A stretch of 64,000 bases of DNA from positions 343,596,459 to 343,660,458 of the forward strand of contig NC_077230.1 of assembly GCF_027887165.1 (NCBI RefSeq). Direction: 5' to 3'. Position 1 is the first letter of the stretch, and the number at the start of each line of letters is the position of its first letter. This document shows positions 21,143 through 31,189 of this stretch, piece by piece. The translations under genes were made by a program, and so were the position numbers. The notes under the pieces are model-generated. The model was not told the DNA's origin and searched no databases. It saw nothing but the letters and a program-made list of their open reading frames with translations. This DNA comes from Monodelphis domestica. Lineage: Eukaryota; Chordata; Mammalia; Didelphimorphia; Didelphidae.

Positions 21143-21640
21143 CCAGGAAAGTTTCTTGCAATTTCCAGGAAGGCTGAGCTGCTCCAGTACGCTTGAAATT
21201 CTTAATATACACATTGTCTTCTGGGTTCAGGTCATGAAGAGAAAAGTCTAGTGGTCCAGCTTGTACTGCAGCTCTGGATTCATGAAGTTCACGCAGTTTG
21301 TGCTGTAACTCCTGTATATAGGAAGCAATAGTAGTATCTCCCCCTAATAGTGATGTATATGCAGGGGAGAAAGGCTTAGCCTGTATAGGTGGATGTCCAA
21401 AAAGCATCTCAAATGGTGAGATGTGTAGGTCTCCTCTAGGCCTGCTTCTAAGATAAAATAGGGTCAGAGGGAGAATTTCAGGCCATTTTAAATGTGTCTC
21501 AGTACATAATTTTCCAATCATAGTTTTAAGTTCTTTGGCATCATCCTTTCAACTTGGCCTGAGCTCTGGAGATGACATGGAACATGGAATTTGGGAGTTA
21601 TTCCCAAGCAAGAATATATCTGATTTAGGACAGAATCAAA
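21143..21640 (-). pseudogene. ERV (gammaretrovirus-like) integrase C-terminal fragment
   Basis: Two minus-strand frames joined by a frameshift near 21.52 kb encode the end of a retroviral integrase, which in an active element joins viral DNA to the host chromosome. Near 21.60-21.54 kb it reads GITPKFHVPCH, then SSGQVERM. Around 21.51 kb is TMIGKLC-like sequence, then LPLTLFYLRSRPRGDL and SPFEMLFGHPP. Near 21.3-21.2 kb is the C-terminal SH3-like part with YIKNFKRTGA and QPSW. It stops at the MIR boundary. Catalytic upstream domains, LTRs and env are absent, so this is a dead fragment, class I type by resemblance. Confidence 0.8.
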
Positions 21641-22740
21641 GTTTCTAGATTTATTGAGGATGTAGGGGATTGCCTCTTCCCATTCTTGGGAACTCTCCAT
21701 CTTTTCTCAGGACTTTCCTCCCTTGGGTGTTTTGGGATGTTCTAGGCTAAAAGCCCCAGAAAATGGGTGTTGAGGAGGCAGGTACATTTTTTAAGGGTCT
21801 ACACGTTGTAAGATGAACTTAGGACACACACACACACACAAGAGAGAAAGGGGGCATGCTCAGGTTTGGGGAATTTCCCTTGACTGCAAAGACCCCAGTG
21901 CACATGTGGTATGTTCTCCCCTGAATCCTACTTAACATCACCTATCAACCTGTGAGATGTCTTAGTTAGTCTCTACAGATCTGGGATATTTGGCAAGCTT
22001 TTATCAGCTGGGTGGAAGGCACAGGGAAAGCACAAGGTGGTATGTATCATGGGTGGAAAGCACATACATCCTTCTATTTTGTAACATTTGCTAACTGGTA
22101 AAAAGTGCAGGGTCTCATCTCAAAGTGCAGAGTCCCATATTCATCACTGCTCATCCCCATTAATACTGCTTGAATAAACTGGGAATCACCAACTCTAATC
22201 AGTCAAGTGATATTCATTATGATTAAGATTACCTTGAGAGTGATTTGGGGATAAGAATATTAGTTAGGCTAGCATCTTAATCAATAAAGTGAAATAAGTC
22301 AATGGCCCTTTCTCAATGACCAGAGACCCCAAAGCTTAGTCAGGCAGCTCAATAAATAGAATTTTAGGAACTCATTGTTCAGCTCCTCCCTTGAACATCT
22401 CAAGACAATTCTAACTGGTAAATAACTAATTAGGAGGTGATCCATCAAACTATCCCTCCCCATCTCCACATCCTGGAGAATATATACACAGGAAAAGAAC
22501 TCTTGTCCCCTTCATTTATTATTAGCTAAATTCTATTAAAGGGAAAGGCATTCTTTGAGATTCTTAAGAGAAAAGAAAATGCAAAAAGCAATAGACTGGA
22601 TATAATCTCTGTTCTAGACCCCAGTCACAGAAATGTACAGTATTTCTCTATAATATGCAGGAATTTGGGCCTTTCTACTCTAGGATACTGATATAAAAAT
22701 TAATACAGTATATGAAAAATAAATTCCTATGGATAGAGGG
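21640..22740. other. Unassigned sequence with a short CA run
   Basis: (CA)n of about 9 units at 21822-21840. Possible LTR-like features around 22.4-22.55 kb (gaatatatacacagg, then a TTATTA run) were not enough for a call. Confidence 0.4.
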
Positions 22741-22744
22741 CGAC

Positions 22745-23065
22745 GAGGACTTATATGTCTTGTCATTACTTCCTAACATCTTTCAGGCCTTACCATCTTC
22801 CCTGCTTCTATGGCTTCCACATTCACAGGCACTGTGATCTGGCCTGCTGACATTCTCTAAGAATCCCTCTAACTTGCCATTCATCCTATCTCTTCACCCT
22901 TTGGACTTTCAGACATTTCTATCTGCCCTGCAACTGAACTCTCTTTAATGTATTGTCTCTGCCAATTAAAGCATGAGCTCTTGAGAGCTGGGACTGTCTC
23001 ACATCCCAAGAGCTCAGCATTGTGCTTGGCACATAGAATGTGCTTAATAAAAGCTTGTTCATTGA
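22745..23065 (+). mobile_element. L2 LINE 3' end
   Basis: attaaagcatgagctcttgagagctggga, ctcagcattgtgcttggcacatag and gtgcttaataaaagcttgtt match the sense L2/L3 3' end, including the ATTGATTCAT-type tail. Confidence 0.75.
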
Positions 23066-23228
23066 TTCATCCATACCCTTAGTTGTCTTGGCTGCTGCAT
23101 TTTACTGCTGACTCCTTTTGGACTTGCAGTCCACTAAGCCAACTCCATCCCATGTTTTTCAGAACAACTGCTGTCTATCCATGCCTTCCGCCATCTTTTA
23201 CTTGTGAAGATGATCACATCCAAGTGTA
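23065..23228. other. Short unassigned spacer
   Basis: Nothing recognised. It ends with agac, the target duplication of LTR copy 2. Confidence 0.5.
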
Positions 23229-23232
23229 AGAC

Positions 23233-23552
23233 TGTAACAGTTAAATTAGTTTCTCTACCAAAAATATTATTTTTTAGAGATTTATTAAAGATTATTAGAA
23301 ATCAAAGATACAAATCAATAAGCCATGTTTCTAGGGCTGATAAGCCCATTCAATTTCACTTATTCTACATCTTGAGAGATGTGTGTGCTTAGAAGTGGAA
23401 GCAGAGAGAGGCCAAATAGGAGGTACAGTCAGTTTAAATACAAATTTTGTTCTCAGCCCAGGTGGGGATCTTAGGTGAGATTATAGGGCATTCTAGGAGG
23501 TGCCAAGGACTTCTGGGGATTGAAGTCTGGGGTTCAAATCTCCATTTTTACA
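23233..23552 (-). repeat. 3' LTR of copy 2
   Basis: TGTAACAG...TTTTTACA, 320 bases. Similar to 26508-26827 and, less closely, to the copy 1 LTRs. Confidence 0.85.
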
Positions 23553-23595
23553 TTCCCCCTTTGATTGTTATTGGGAAAAGTTTCCCCAAAAAGGA

Positions 23596-23808
23596 TCATG
23601 AAAACATAATCAATTTAAAGATTACAATAATTTGAGGATAAGAGGAAAAAAGAACAAAACCAACAATTGCTAGATGCATTGACAAAAAAAAAAACCAGTT
23701 AGGGGGCAGTCCCCTTTGACATGAAAGTATACATACAAATAAATGTTCAATCAACCACACCCAAAGTTCATTCTTGATCTTCTCGTGCAGCTTGTGGTCT
23801 GGAGGCAT
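23596..23808 (-). other. Short frame in copy 2 shared with copy 1
   Basis: 70-codon frame with MPPDHKLHEKIKNELW and CQRGLPPNW, aligned with the copy 1 frame at 12966-13154. Function unknown; may be a relic of an ancestral ERV gene. Confidence 0.3.
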
Positions 23809-25779
23809 CTTGGTGGTGTCTTCTCCAAACAGTTCAGTTTCTGGATTCAGAGAGGTAGCATGCTTCTTATCCTAAAATTTCTTCTCAAAAAGAATTTAAA
23901 CTTTTCAATTTAAAATAATGATATTGTTATATTTCCCCCTTGGAGAGGGTGATCATTTAGGGATGCATGGCTGAGTTATGAGGTATATGAATCAATTGGC
24001 AAGAGAAATTAAAAAGACATCAGAAAAAAGCCAAATAAAAAAGATTATTTCTGGATGAAATATAGACTATCAAAGTCTTATGTGTAAAAATTCTAAGTAA
24101 AGGAAAAATAAATCTATAACAGGTCCTTGAATCAGGGCCCAATTAAAATGATCTAAGCAAGTAAGCATTTATCCAGTCAGTAGCCAGGACTACAGAAAGT
24201 TTGGCATACTATGAAAGACAGAAAAGGGACTAGATTATAGGAGCCAGTTTAGGAGCCAAGTTTGGTATACTCGTCTGTAAGTATTTTCACAAAGAGTGTG
24301 GATACAAGGAAGGCCTATTTCTTAACGTTCATTAAGCGTCGTAACCTTGAGTCTTCACACTAGGTTCAAGTCCTTTGTATTGGCTTAGAAGTGCATCAGT
24401 CCTACCTGGATTGGTTTCTTTGGCCCTGTGCAATGGCTCTTTTATATATCTTGTCCTGGAATCAGACAGAATCATTAAGCAAAGTCCCATCAATTTTTTT
24501 AAAATAATCAATGACATCATTTTTATAATCTCAAGCTTTTTGGTTATGCATTGACATTAGGGCAAATGTATTTTAAACTTGTATTAGTGATAAATCAAAA
24601 AGTTAAAGAAAATCTTAATACTGGTGACATGTGCTTCGAATATAAAAAAGAGAGAAAAAACTGAAATAGTATTTTACACATGCAAGAAAAATATAATAAT
24701 AGAGTTTTAAAAATAAAGATGTAGCTTATAATCATTGACACACTGTGTGAGCTAAGGAAATATAGAATACAAGGCTTTCTCACCAAAAATGAGATCCATT
24801 TCCTCTTCATATCTGGCCATGATCCACTGTGAGTACAAGCAAATGAATTTTACAAGGTAACAGTTTTTTTTAAAAAAAAGTACAGTAGTACAAATATGTA
24901 GGTATCAATATCCCCCAAATTCTCAATAGTCCAGTTAATTACAATAACAAACAAACCCATTATCATATTTCACAGAAGTTGCTCTATGGCATTTTTAAAA
25001 GCCTATAAACTGATGGATAGTTGTCACAATTTTTATAAATGTAGCAAATCTTTTAACCTTGGTAAACATATTTAAACAAAGTAAAACTTATTTTGGGTTT
25101 TGAACATCATCAAGAATTCTAGATATCATTCTGGTGGAAGTAAAGTGAGCTGAAGAGTTATAAATGAGAGATGCTCCTCTTTTGGGAGTGCTCCAGGGGT
25201 ACTATATGCCCTGGGATTAACTTCCCAGCTTCCGTTCACATTTTTATAAGGGAGGTGAGGATTATAATTGTGTTTCACCTCAGCTACTAAAACGGGCCTT
25301 ACCTCCTGTTAGGGGCAGGCAAAATGACCAGAGATTGTTAAGAAAAATTCTAAAAATCATGTCTAAAGACCCCTTAAAATCAATTTGAGATATTTAGCTC
25401 ATTAAATTTTCCAAAGGTTGTTATACAATTGTAGCAATGTTCTCATGGAGTCCATCTATCCTCTATGTGACAATTTACGAAGTCAAAACAGAAAAACTGT
25501 TTTTATGTGGGCTTCTTCAATAATGTTTGTTCAGTATAGTTATAGGGGAAAAGCAACAGAATTTAACAGTTGTTAAAACCAAGTACATTAAAATGATTCA
25601 GTGTAACAGAATAGTATTGAATGTAGTAATATATGGACTTAAACCCAATTAAATCTTAAACAAAAAAATCAGTAAAATGCAATAGAATACAGAGATTTTT
25701 ATAAAACATTGGAGTCTCTAATGCCTTAAAATATAACCTCCAGTCTCTTTAAGTTCCTTGTTTTTTTTTTTTAATTATC

Positions 25780-25952
25780 CATTTAGATGCCTATTGTCAG
25801 AAGGCAGAATAGTGGTAAGGGATAGGCAATGGGGGTGAAGTGATTTGCCCAGAGCCACACCGCCAGGAAGTGTCCGAGGCCAGATTTTAACCCAGGACCT
25901 CCCGTATCTAGGCCTGGCTCTCAATCCACTGAGCCACTGAGCTGCCCCCCAT
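25780..25952 (-). repeat. tRNA-SINE inside LTR element copy 2
   Basis: TAGGCAATGGGGGTGAAGTG, GCCAGATTTTAACCCAGGAC and CACTGAGCCACTGAGCTGCC. It shares its exact flanks with the SINE at 14310-14465, so it was in the family's ancestor. Confidence 0.85.
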
Positions 25953-26507
25953 AGTAAGGGTGGATTTTAGGAATCTCAAATTTGGCTAAAGAGTTTCAGG
26001 GAGCTGAATTTTTCCCCTTAAGTAACAGAATCAGTGCACTCAAAAGATATCCTTTTAAAGCAGTTATGCTTGTAACTTCTTGTTTGGAAAAGTATCTTCC
26101 TTCTCTTCTTTCTCCCCCCCCTGTTCCCCCTGCCCCTTGCCATGTGGAGGCTAATCATAGCCTAAGGAAAAATCACCCCTGTTTTTACCAGATGGTTTTT
26201 GATCCTGAAGAAATTGGGTTTGCTACCAGCAGCCTGGGGCGATCTTTGATTTGGGTCAGAGGCCAGAGTTTCTGGGGCCGGGGATCAGCTGGGCCAGGTG
26301 AGAGAGAGAGAGACCAGGAGCAGGAGCTGGGAGCCGGGGTGGGCAGGGCCGGGACCAGGTGAGCACAATCTGGGTCCGGATTGCAGGCAGGAGTGAGATG
26401 AGTCAAGAGGCTTGCTAAAAAGCCTTGGAGAAACATGGCTTAGAAATCATTATCTAGGCTATCTTATTTTTTTTTATTGAGTTTTTCCCTGTTTGGTCAC
26501 CATTAAC

Positions 26508-26827
26508 TGTAACAGTTAAATTCGTTTCTCTACTAAATGAATTATTTTTTGGAGGTTTATTAAAGATGATTAGAAATTAAAGATACAAATCAATAAGCCA
26601 TGTTTCTAGGGCTGATAAGCCCATTCAATTTCACTTATTCTACATCTTGAGAGACACACGTGCTTAGAAGCAGAAGCAGAAAGAGGCCAAATAGGCGGTA
26701 CAGTCAGTTTAAATACAAATTTTGTTCTTGGTCCAGGTGGGGATCTCAGGTGAGATTATAGGGCATTCTGGGATGTGCCAAAGACTTCTGGGGATTGAAG
26801 TCTGGGGTTCAAATCTCCATTTTTACG
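26508..26827 (-). repeat. 5' LTR of copy 2
   Basis: TGTAACAG...TTTTACG. The terminal CA is mutated to CG, but the target duplication agac follows at once. Confidence 0.85.
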
Positions 26828-26834
26828 AGACTTT

Positions 26835-27560
26835 AAATTTATCCCTATTTAATTGCATCTTATTTGTTTGAATCCAATGTTTTAGCTGTCAAGAATTTTA
26901 TAAGGATCCTAACTGTCATCTTGTATGTCAGCTCTCCTTCCCAGTTTGACATCATCTGCAAATTTATTAAGCATCTAACTGATCTGTACCTTTATATGTC
27001 ATTGATAAAAATAGTTAACAGCCCAAGGCCAAGCATAGATCCCTAGGGCACTCCATTGAAGACCTCTTGATTGACAATGAACCTTTAACAGCTCCTTTTT
27101 TGAGTCTGCCCATCCAACAAGTTTTGAATCATTCTAAATGTATGTCTTCTCCATAAGAATAGACAGATGTTTTATCAAGCCCTTTAATGAAGTCCAGGCA
27201 ACATATCTACAGCATTGTCTTGTCCACTAGTTTAGTAACTAATCTTGTCAAAAAAGGAAATGAAGTTAATCTGGCATTACCTCTTCTGGATGAAGGCATC
27301 TTGGCTCTTTGTCTTCACTTTTCCCCTTTCTAGATGTTAGCCAACCATTTATTTAGTGGTCCTTTCTAGAACTATTCCAGGAATCAAAGTCTAGCTTGAT
27401 TGCCACTAAAAAGTAGTTTGTGCTCATTTCCTATAAGGGTATTTGCACTTCTTCAACCTTCCATTTTCCATAATCTTTCAAATATTACTGACAGTGGCTC
27501 AGCAATCATATCTTTGACTTTCAGGACCCAAAGTTAACCTGAACTCAAGGCCAACTGACT
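26835..27560 (-). mobile_element. CR1/L3 LINE body fragment (antisense)
   Basis: cagtttgacatcatctgcaaatttatt, cattgataaaaatagttaacag, catagatccctagggcactcc, gtctgcccatccaacaagttttgaat and gtcaaaaaaggaaatgaag follow CR1/L3 antisense order over about 700 bases. No coding capacity. Confidence 0.75.
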
Positions 27561-27629
27561 TGAACTTATCCACAGCATTGTCTTGTCCACTAGTTTAGTA
27601 ACTAATCTTGTCAAAAAAGGTATCCTCTA

Positions 27630-28147
27630 GAATTCCATGCAAACTGGAACAACCTCCAGGAATTGATGCAGAATGAAAGGAGCAGAACCAGAACATTTTA
27701 CACAAAGACTGATACACTGTGGCACAATTGAATGTAATGGACTTCTCTACTAGCAGCAACGCAATGATACAGGACAATTCTGAGGGACTTATGAGAAAGA
27801 ATGTTATCCACATCCAGAGGAAGAACTGTGGGAGCAGAAACACAGAAGAAAAACAACTGCTTGATCACATGGATCGATGGGGATATGATTGGGGATATAG
27901 ACTCTAAACAATCACCCTAGTGCAAATATCAATAATATGGAAATGGGTTTTGATCAATGACACAAGTAAAACCCAGTGGAATTGCATGTCAGCTATGGGA
28001 GAGGGTTTGGGGGAAGGAAGGGAAAGAATGTGAATCTTATAACCATGGAAATATTCTAAATTAATTAATTTGATTAAATTGTCCAAAACTTGGAAAAAAT
28101 AAAAATTAAAAAATTAAATGTTAAATGTTCAAAATATGAAAAAGAGA
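27630..28147 (+). mobile_element. 5'-truncated L1 3' end
   Basis: Starts in the ORF2 C-terminal part (aattccatgcaaactggaac), then the 3' UTR with catgtcagctatgggagagg and an A-rich tail from about 28095. Target duplication tatcctcta at 27621-27629 and 28148-28156. Confidence 0.85.
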
Positions 28148-28149
28148 TA

Positions 28150-28371
28150 TCCTCTAACTTCTTCACAGGGCATTAACTCCCTATGTTATTTCTCTTTGTG
28201 TCTTCATAATATGACTCTTGAGCATCTCACATCCCTCATGGACTAACTTGACCCATGGCATTTGATTCCTTGGGATCTATCTCTTTTTCTTCTGAACCCT
28301 TTGAAATCTGCTTTCCCAAAATCTAGGGTACATGCCAGATTATGTCTATATTCTCTCCCCCCTTCTTTCTC

Positions 28372-28435
<64 letters not shown>

Positions 28436-28735
28436 CTCTCTCTCTCTCTCTTTTTCTTTCTCTTTTCTCTACCCCCCTCTTCCTCCCTGACCAACTGTGC
28501 CTCCCCATTATATGTATATTCTCTTTTTCTTGATGAAGAAACCCCCCAAACTTCACTTTTCTGTTCTGGAGTGTGTGGTGAGAGGGAGAAGGAAAAAAGG
28601 GAAGTCATGGTTTTTGAGATAGATAAATAGATAAGTAGACAGATAATAGATAGGAAGGTATATGACAGAAAGAAATGACAGACAAAAGAGAGACAGGTGA
28701 CAGAAAAATATATACAGACATGATTTTTTTAGATT
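28150..28735. other. Spacer with (CT)n microsatellite
   Basis: No gene. (CT)n at 28377-28450 makes long repetitive frames on both strands that are artefacts. Short GATA/GACA-rich stretches follow at 28620-28700. Confidence 0.6.
28377..28450. repeat. (CT)n microsatellite
   Basis: About 35 CT units with one TTG interruption at 28432. Confidence 0.95.
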
Positions 28736-28850
28736 TCTTACTATATGTCAGGCACTCTGCTAAACTCTGGGGATACAAATAAATAAAAATGAGACAGTCC
28801 CTGTTTTTAGGGAGTTTTTATTCTAATCGGAGATGACAATATATAGAGAG
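28735..28850 (-). repeat. L2-like tail (antisense)
   Basis: tactatatgtcaggcactctgctaaactctggggataca and ggagtttttattctaatcgg are antisense L2-type phrases. Confidence 0.65.
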
Positions 28851-29918
28851 AGGCCCTAGAGAGGAGGAGAAAGATGTCCTCCTGGGGATAGCTAGGAAAG
28901 GAGAAAGAGCTGCAAGAGGCAGATACTACCTCTTTTCCCTTCTAGAAGCAGTCACTAGATACTTGAGAGACCTGGCCAAACTGCCCCCATGTGGGAAATG
29001 GGAAAGAAAAGAACAATTGAAGAGAGGAGGGCGGCATAACCCCAAGGGGAGGGATGCTGGCATGAATGGGAGATAAGCTGCCCAGACTCTAGATAAGACA
29101 CGATTCAGACACTAAAGGCTATGTGGAGTTCAAGATTGAGGGATACAAGAAAAAAAGTCACTACAGTCCTCCACTTCTTCAAGAAGCCAACCACATAGGG
29201 GCTAGGACTATGGAGGACCCCCCAAAAGGGTCTTCCAAATAACAAAAGTGTATTTTTTTCCAGCTTGTAAAAACCACACAAAGAGGCTTGTCTCAAATGG
29301 CTCAGGTTAGGTAACTGGTTCTTCTGAGACAGGGAATGAATAGAATCAGCTGTAGGGGAGCCCATGTGGAGAGAACAGCTAGGTACAGGGAGAGAGAACT
29401 ACAGTGGCACCATCCAGTTGTCTGACTGTCAGCTGGGTCTGTCACATCAGTAACAGCGATAGGCTCTCTGGCTGGTGCTGGGCTGAGCTAAGGGACATGA
29501 TACAGTCAGCCCAGCCGCTTACTGACAAAGGATAGATAAGGAACAATGAGCCCTATCTGCCTGTACAATTTGGGGACTCACTAATTTCCAGATGCCGGAG
29601 CACAATTGGGGCCCCATAGTCCTCAGCAACCAGACAGCAAACATAAGTATAAGCTTTTTATGCTATAATCATTGAGGGTTACTCAAATCCATAAGCTAAT
29701 AATAGCACCACAAATAGCTTAATGAGGACCAAGCCTTGTACCTGAGGAAATGGGCAGCAGGAACTTAACTAGGAATTAATTATTATGGCAAGGAGCACCC
29801 GACAGGCCCTGGGGGGAGGGCAAGGCAGAAAAACACATAATGTGCCAAGAACAACTATGTTAATTAAGGTTGGGGAGGGCTCACCCCAGCCCATCATCTG
29901 ATAGCTTCTCATTTGAAT
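28850..29918. other. About 1 kb of non-repeat sequence
   Basis: No repeat family is recognised and base composition is balanced. Frames are short (longest about 86 codons at 29105-29365, minus) and unrecognised. It could hold regulatory sequence or a non-coding exon; nothing proves either. Confidence 0.4.
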
Positions 29919-29919
29919 G

Positions 29920-30172
29920 AATTATTCCTATTTTTGTTGTTTGGTCATGGACTCCTTATGACTTCTTTATGGGATTTTCTTAGCAAAGATACTGGAGTGG
30001 TTTGCCATTTCTTTCTCTGGCTTATTTTATAGATGAGGAAACTGAGGAAAAGTGTGTAAAATGACTTGCTCAGGGTCACACACCTAGTAAGTGTCTAAGG
30101 TCAGATTTGAACTCAGGAAGATGATTTTTCCTGACTCTAGGTTCCAAAGGTACCACCTAGCTGCCAATTATT
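29920..30172 (-). repeat. Marsupial tRNA-SINE with RTE-like tail (MAR1-type)
   Basis: Inverted copy: tail ttgttgtttggtcatgg, then ACTGGAGTGGTTTGCCATTT, AGATGAGGAAACTGAGG, CAGGGTCACACACCTAGTAA and ACCACCTAGCTGCC. Confidence 0.9.
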
Positions 30173-30640
30173 CCTGCTAACTGACTGCTAAGCTCTATGG
30201 TTTCTGCACTGCTGAAACAACTGTAGGCACTAAATTCAGTGGCCGGGGCAAAGTCCTGATTGCTCTACCCCAGTTGTACCTCTGAACATCAAAGGTGAGT
30301 GAACCTAAGTCTTGTATTTGTAGCAACCTGTCTCATAGTTCCCACACACTGTCATATTCTGTGCTAATAATCACATGTGGAGAGGATAATATCATTTCCT
30401 GGGTGAAGGACAACTGTGAAGCAATTGCAGTGGGAGCACTGAGTTTTCTGTGACCTAGTAGTGACTCAGGATGTTTGCTGGGAATAACAGTGGTTGTAGC
30501 ATAGAAGGGACAGTAAGACACTCACAGAGAAGCCATGAAAGGAATCCCAAGACAAGGGGTTTTCTCTAGGGCAGTACTGAAAATCATGGTGATTGTACAC
30601 GTGTCTGGGGCTAGGTTCCCTTTTAGGGAGGGGGGTACTG
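30172..30640. other. Unassigned sequence
   Basis: No repeat or gene recognised. Confidence 0.4.
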
Positions 30641-30940
30641 TTACTTTCTAGAGTGTTCTTTAAGGTAGAGTAAAATTCCATTCCATTGATGTACCATAAT
30701 TTATTCCATCATTCTCTCCTCATTGGGGATGTGATTTGTGTCCAAACTTTTCCTATTACTATGTGATTGGCTACTATGAATACTTTCATACAGATTAGTT
30801 ATCTTGTTATCAATAACCTTATCTTGTCATCAATAACCTCTTTGGGAGTATAACTACCATAGTGGGTCAAAAGGTATGAATAATTTTTTTGTCATTTTCA
30901 TTGCATAATTTTATTATATCATATCATGTTTTCTAATTGT
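30640..30940 (-). mobile_element. L1 ORF2 C-terminal fragment (inverted part)
   Basis: On the minus strand, NYGTS/NGMEFYSTLKNT-like residues at 30690-30640 are the end of L1 ORF2. Phrases such as gtgggtcaaaaggtatgaat near 30865 belong to the same region. A 20-base tandem duplication lies at 30800-30839. It is paired with a sense L1 3' end just downstream. Confidence 0.7.
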
Positions 30941-30979
30941 TTGGGATCATCCAGGGGTGTGTGAGGAAATATTTAACAA

Positions 30980-31170
30980 TTGACCCCCTAAAAAGAATGT
31001 AGAATTGAGACACTTTTAGTTTAATTTGTTGATAACATTTGTACAACTCAGTGGAATTGCTTGTTGGCTCATGGAAGGGGGAAAGAGGGAAGGGCAAGAA
31101 AATGAAGCATGGAAACATTGAAAAATATTTTTTTTAATAAAATAAAAATTTCAACTGAAAAAAATAATTT
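30980..31170 (+). mobile_element. L1 3' end (sense part)
   Basis: acatttgtacaactcagtgg, aattgcttgttggctcatgg, a purine-rich segment and an AATAAAATAAAAATT end near 31135-31152: a marsupial L1 3' UTR tail. Confidence 0.75.
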
Positions 31171-31189
31171 GCATTATTAACATTCTCCC

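Larger units (their letters stand above)
23233..26827 (-). mobile_element. Complete non-autonomous LTR retrotransposon, copy 2
   Basis: Same family as copy 1: 320-base LTRs at both ends, about 2.95 kb of non-coding interior, same SINE at the same place. Target duplication agac at 23229-23232 and 26828-26831, different from copy 1, so this is a separate insertion and not a segmental duplication. An antisense polypurine tract TTCCCCCTTTG lies at 23553-23563. Next to the right LTR is a primer-binding-like TGGTGACCAAACAGGG (antisense, about 26486-26502). It carries about 0.8 kb at 24.04-24.88 kb that copy 1 lacks. The primer tRNA is not assigned. Confidence 0.85.

Noticed and set aside
28243..28630. 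Two long opposing frames of over 120 codons
   Set aside because: They run through (CT)n and translate to RE/SL dipeptide strings; a microsatellite artefact.
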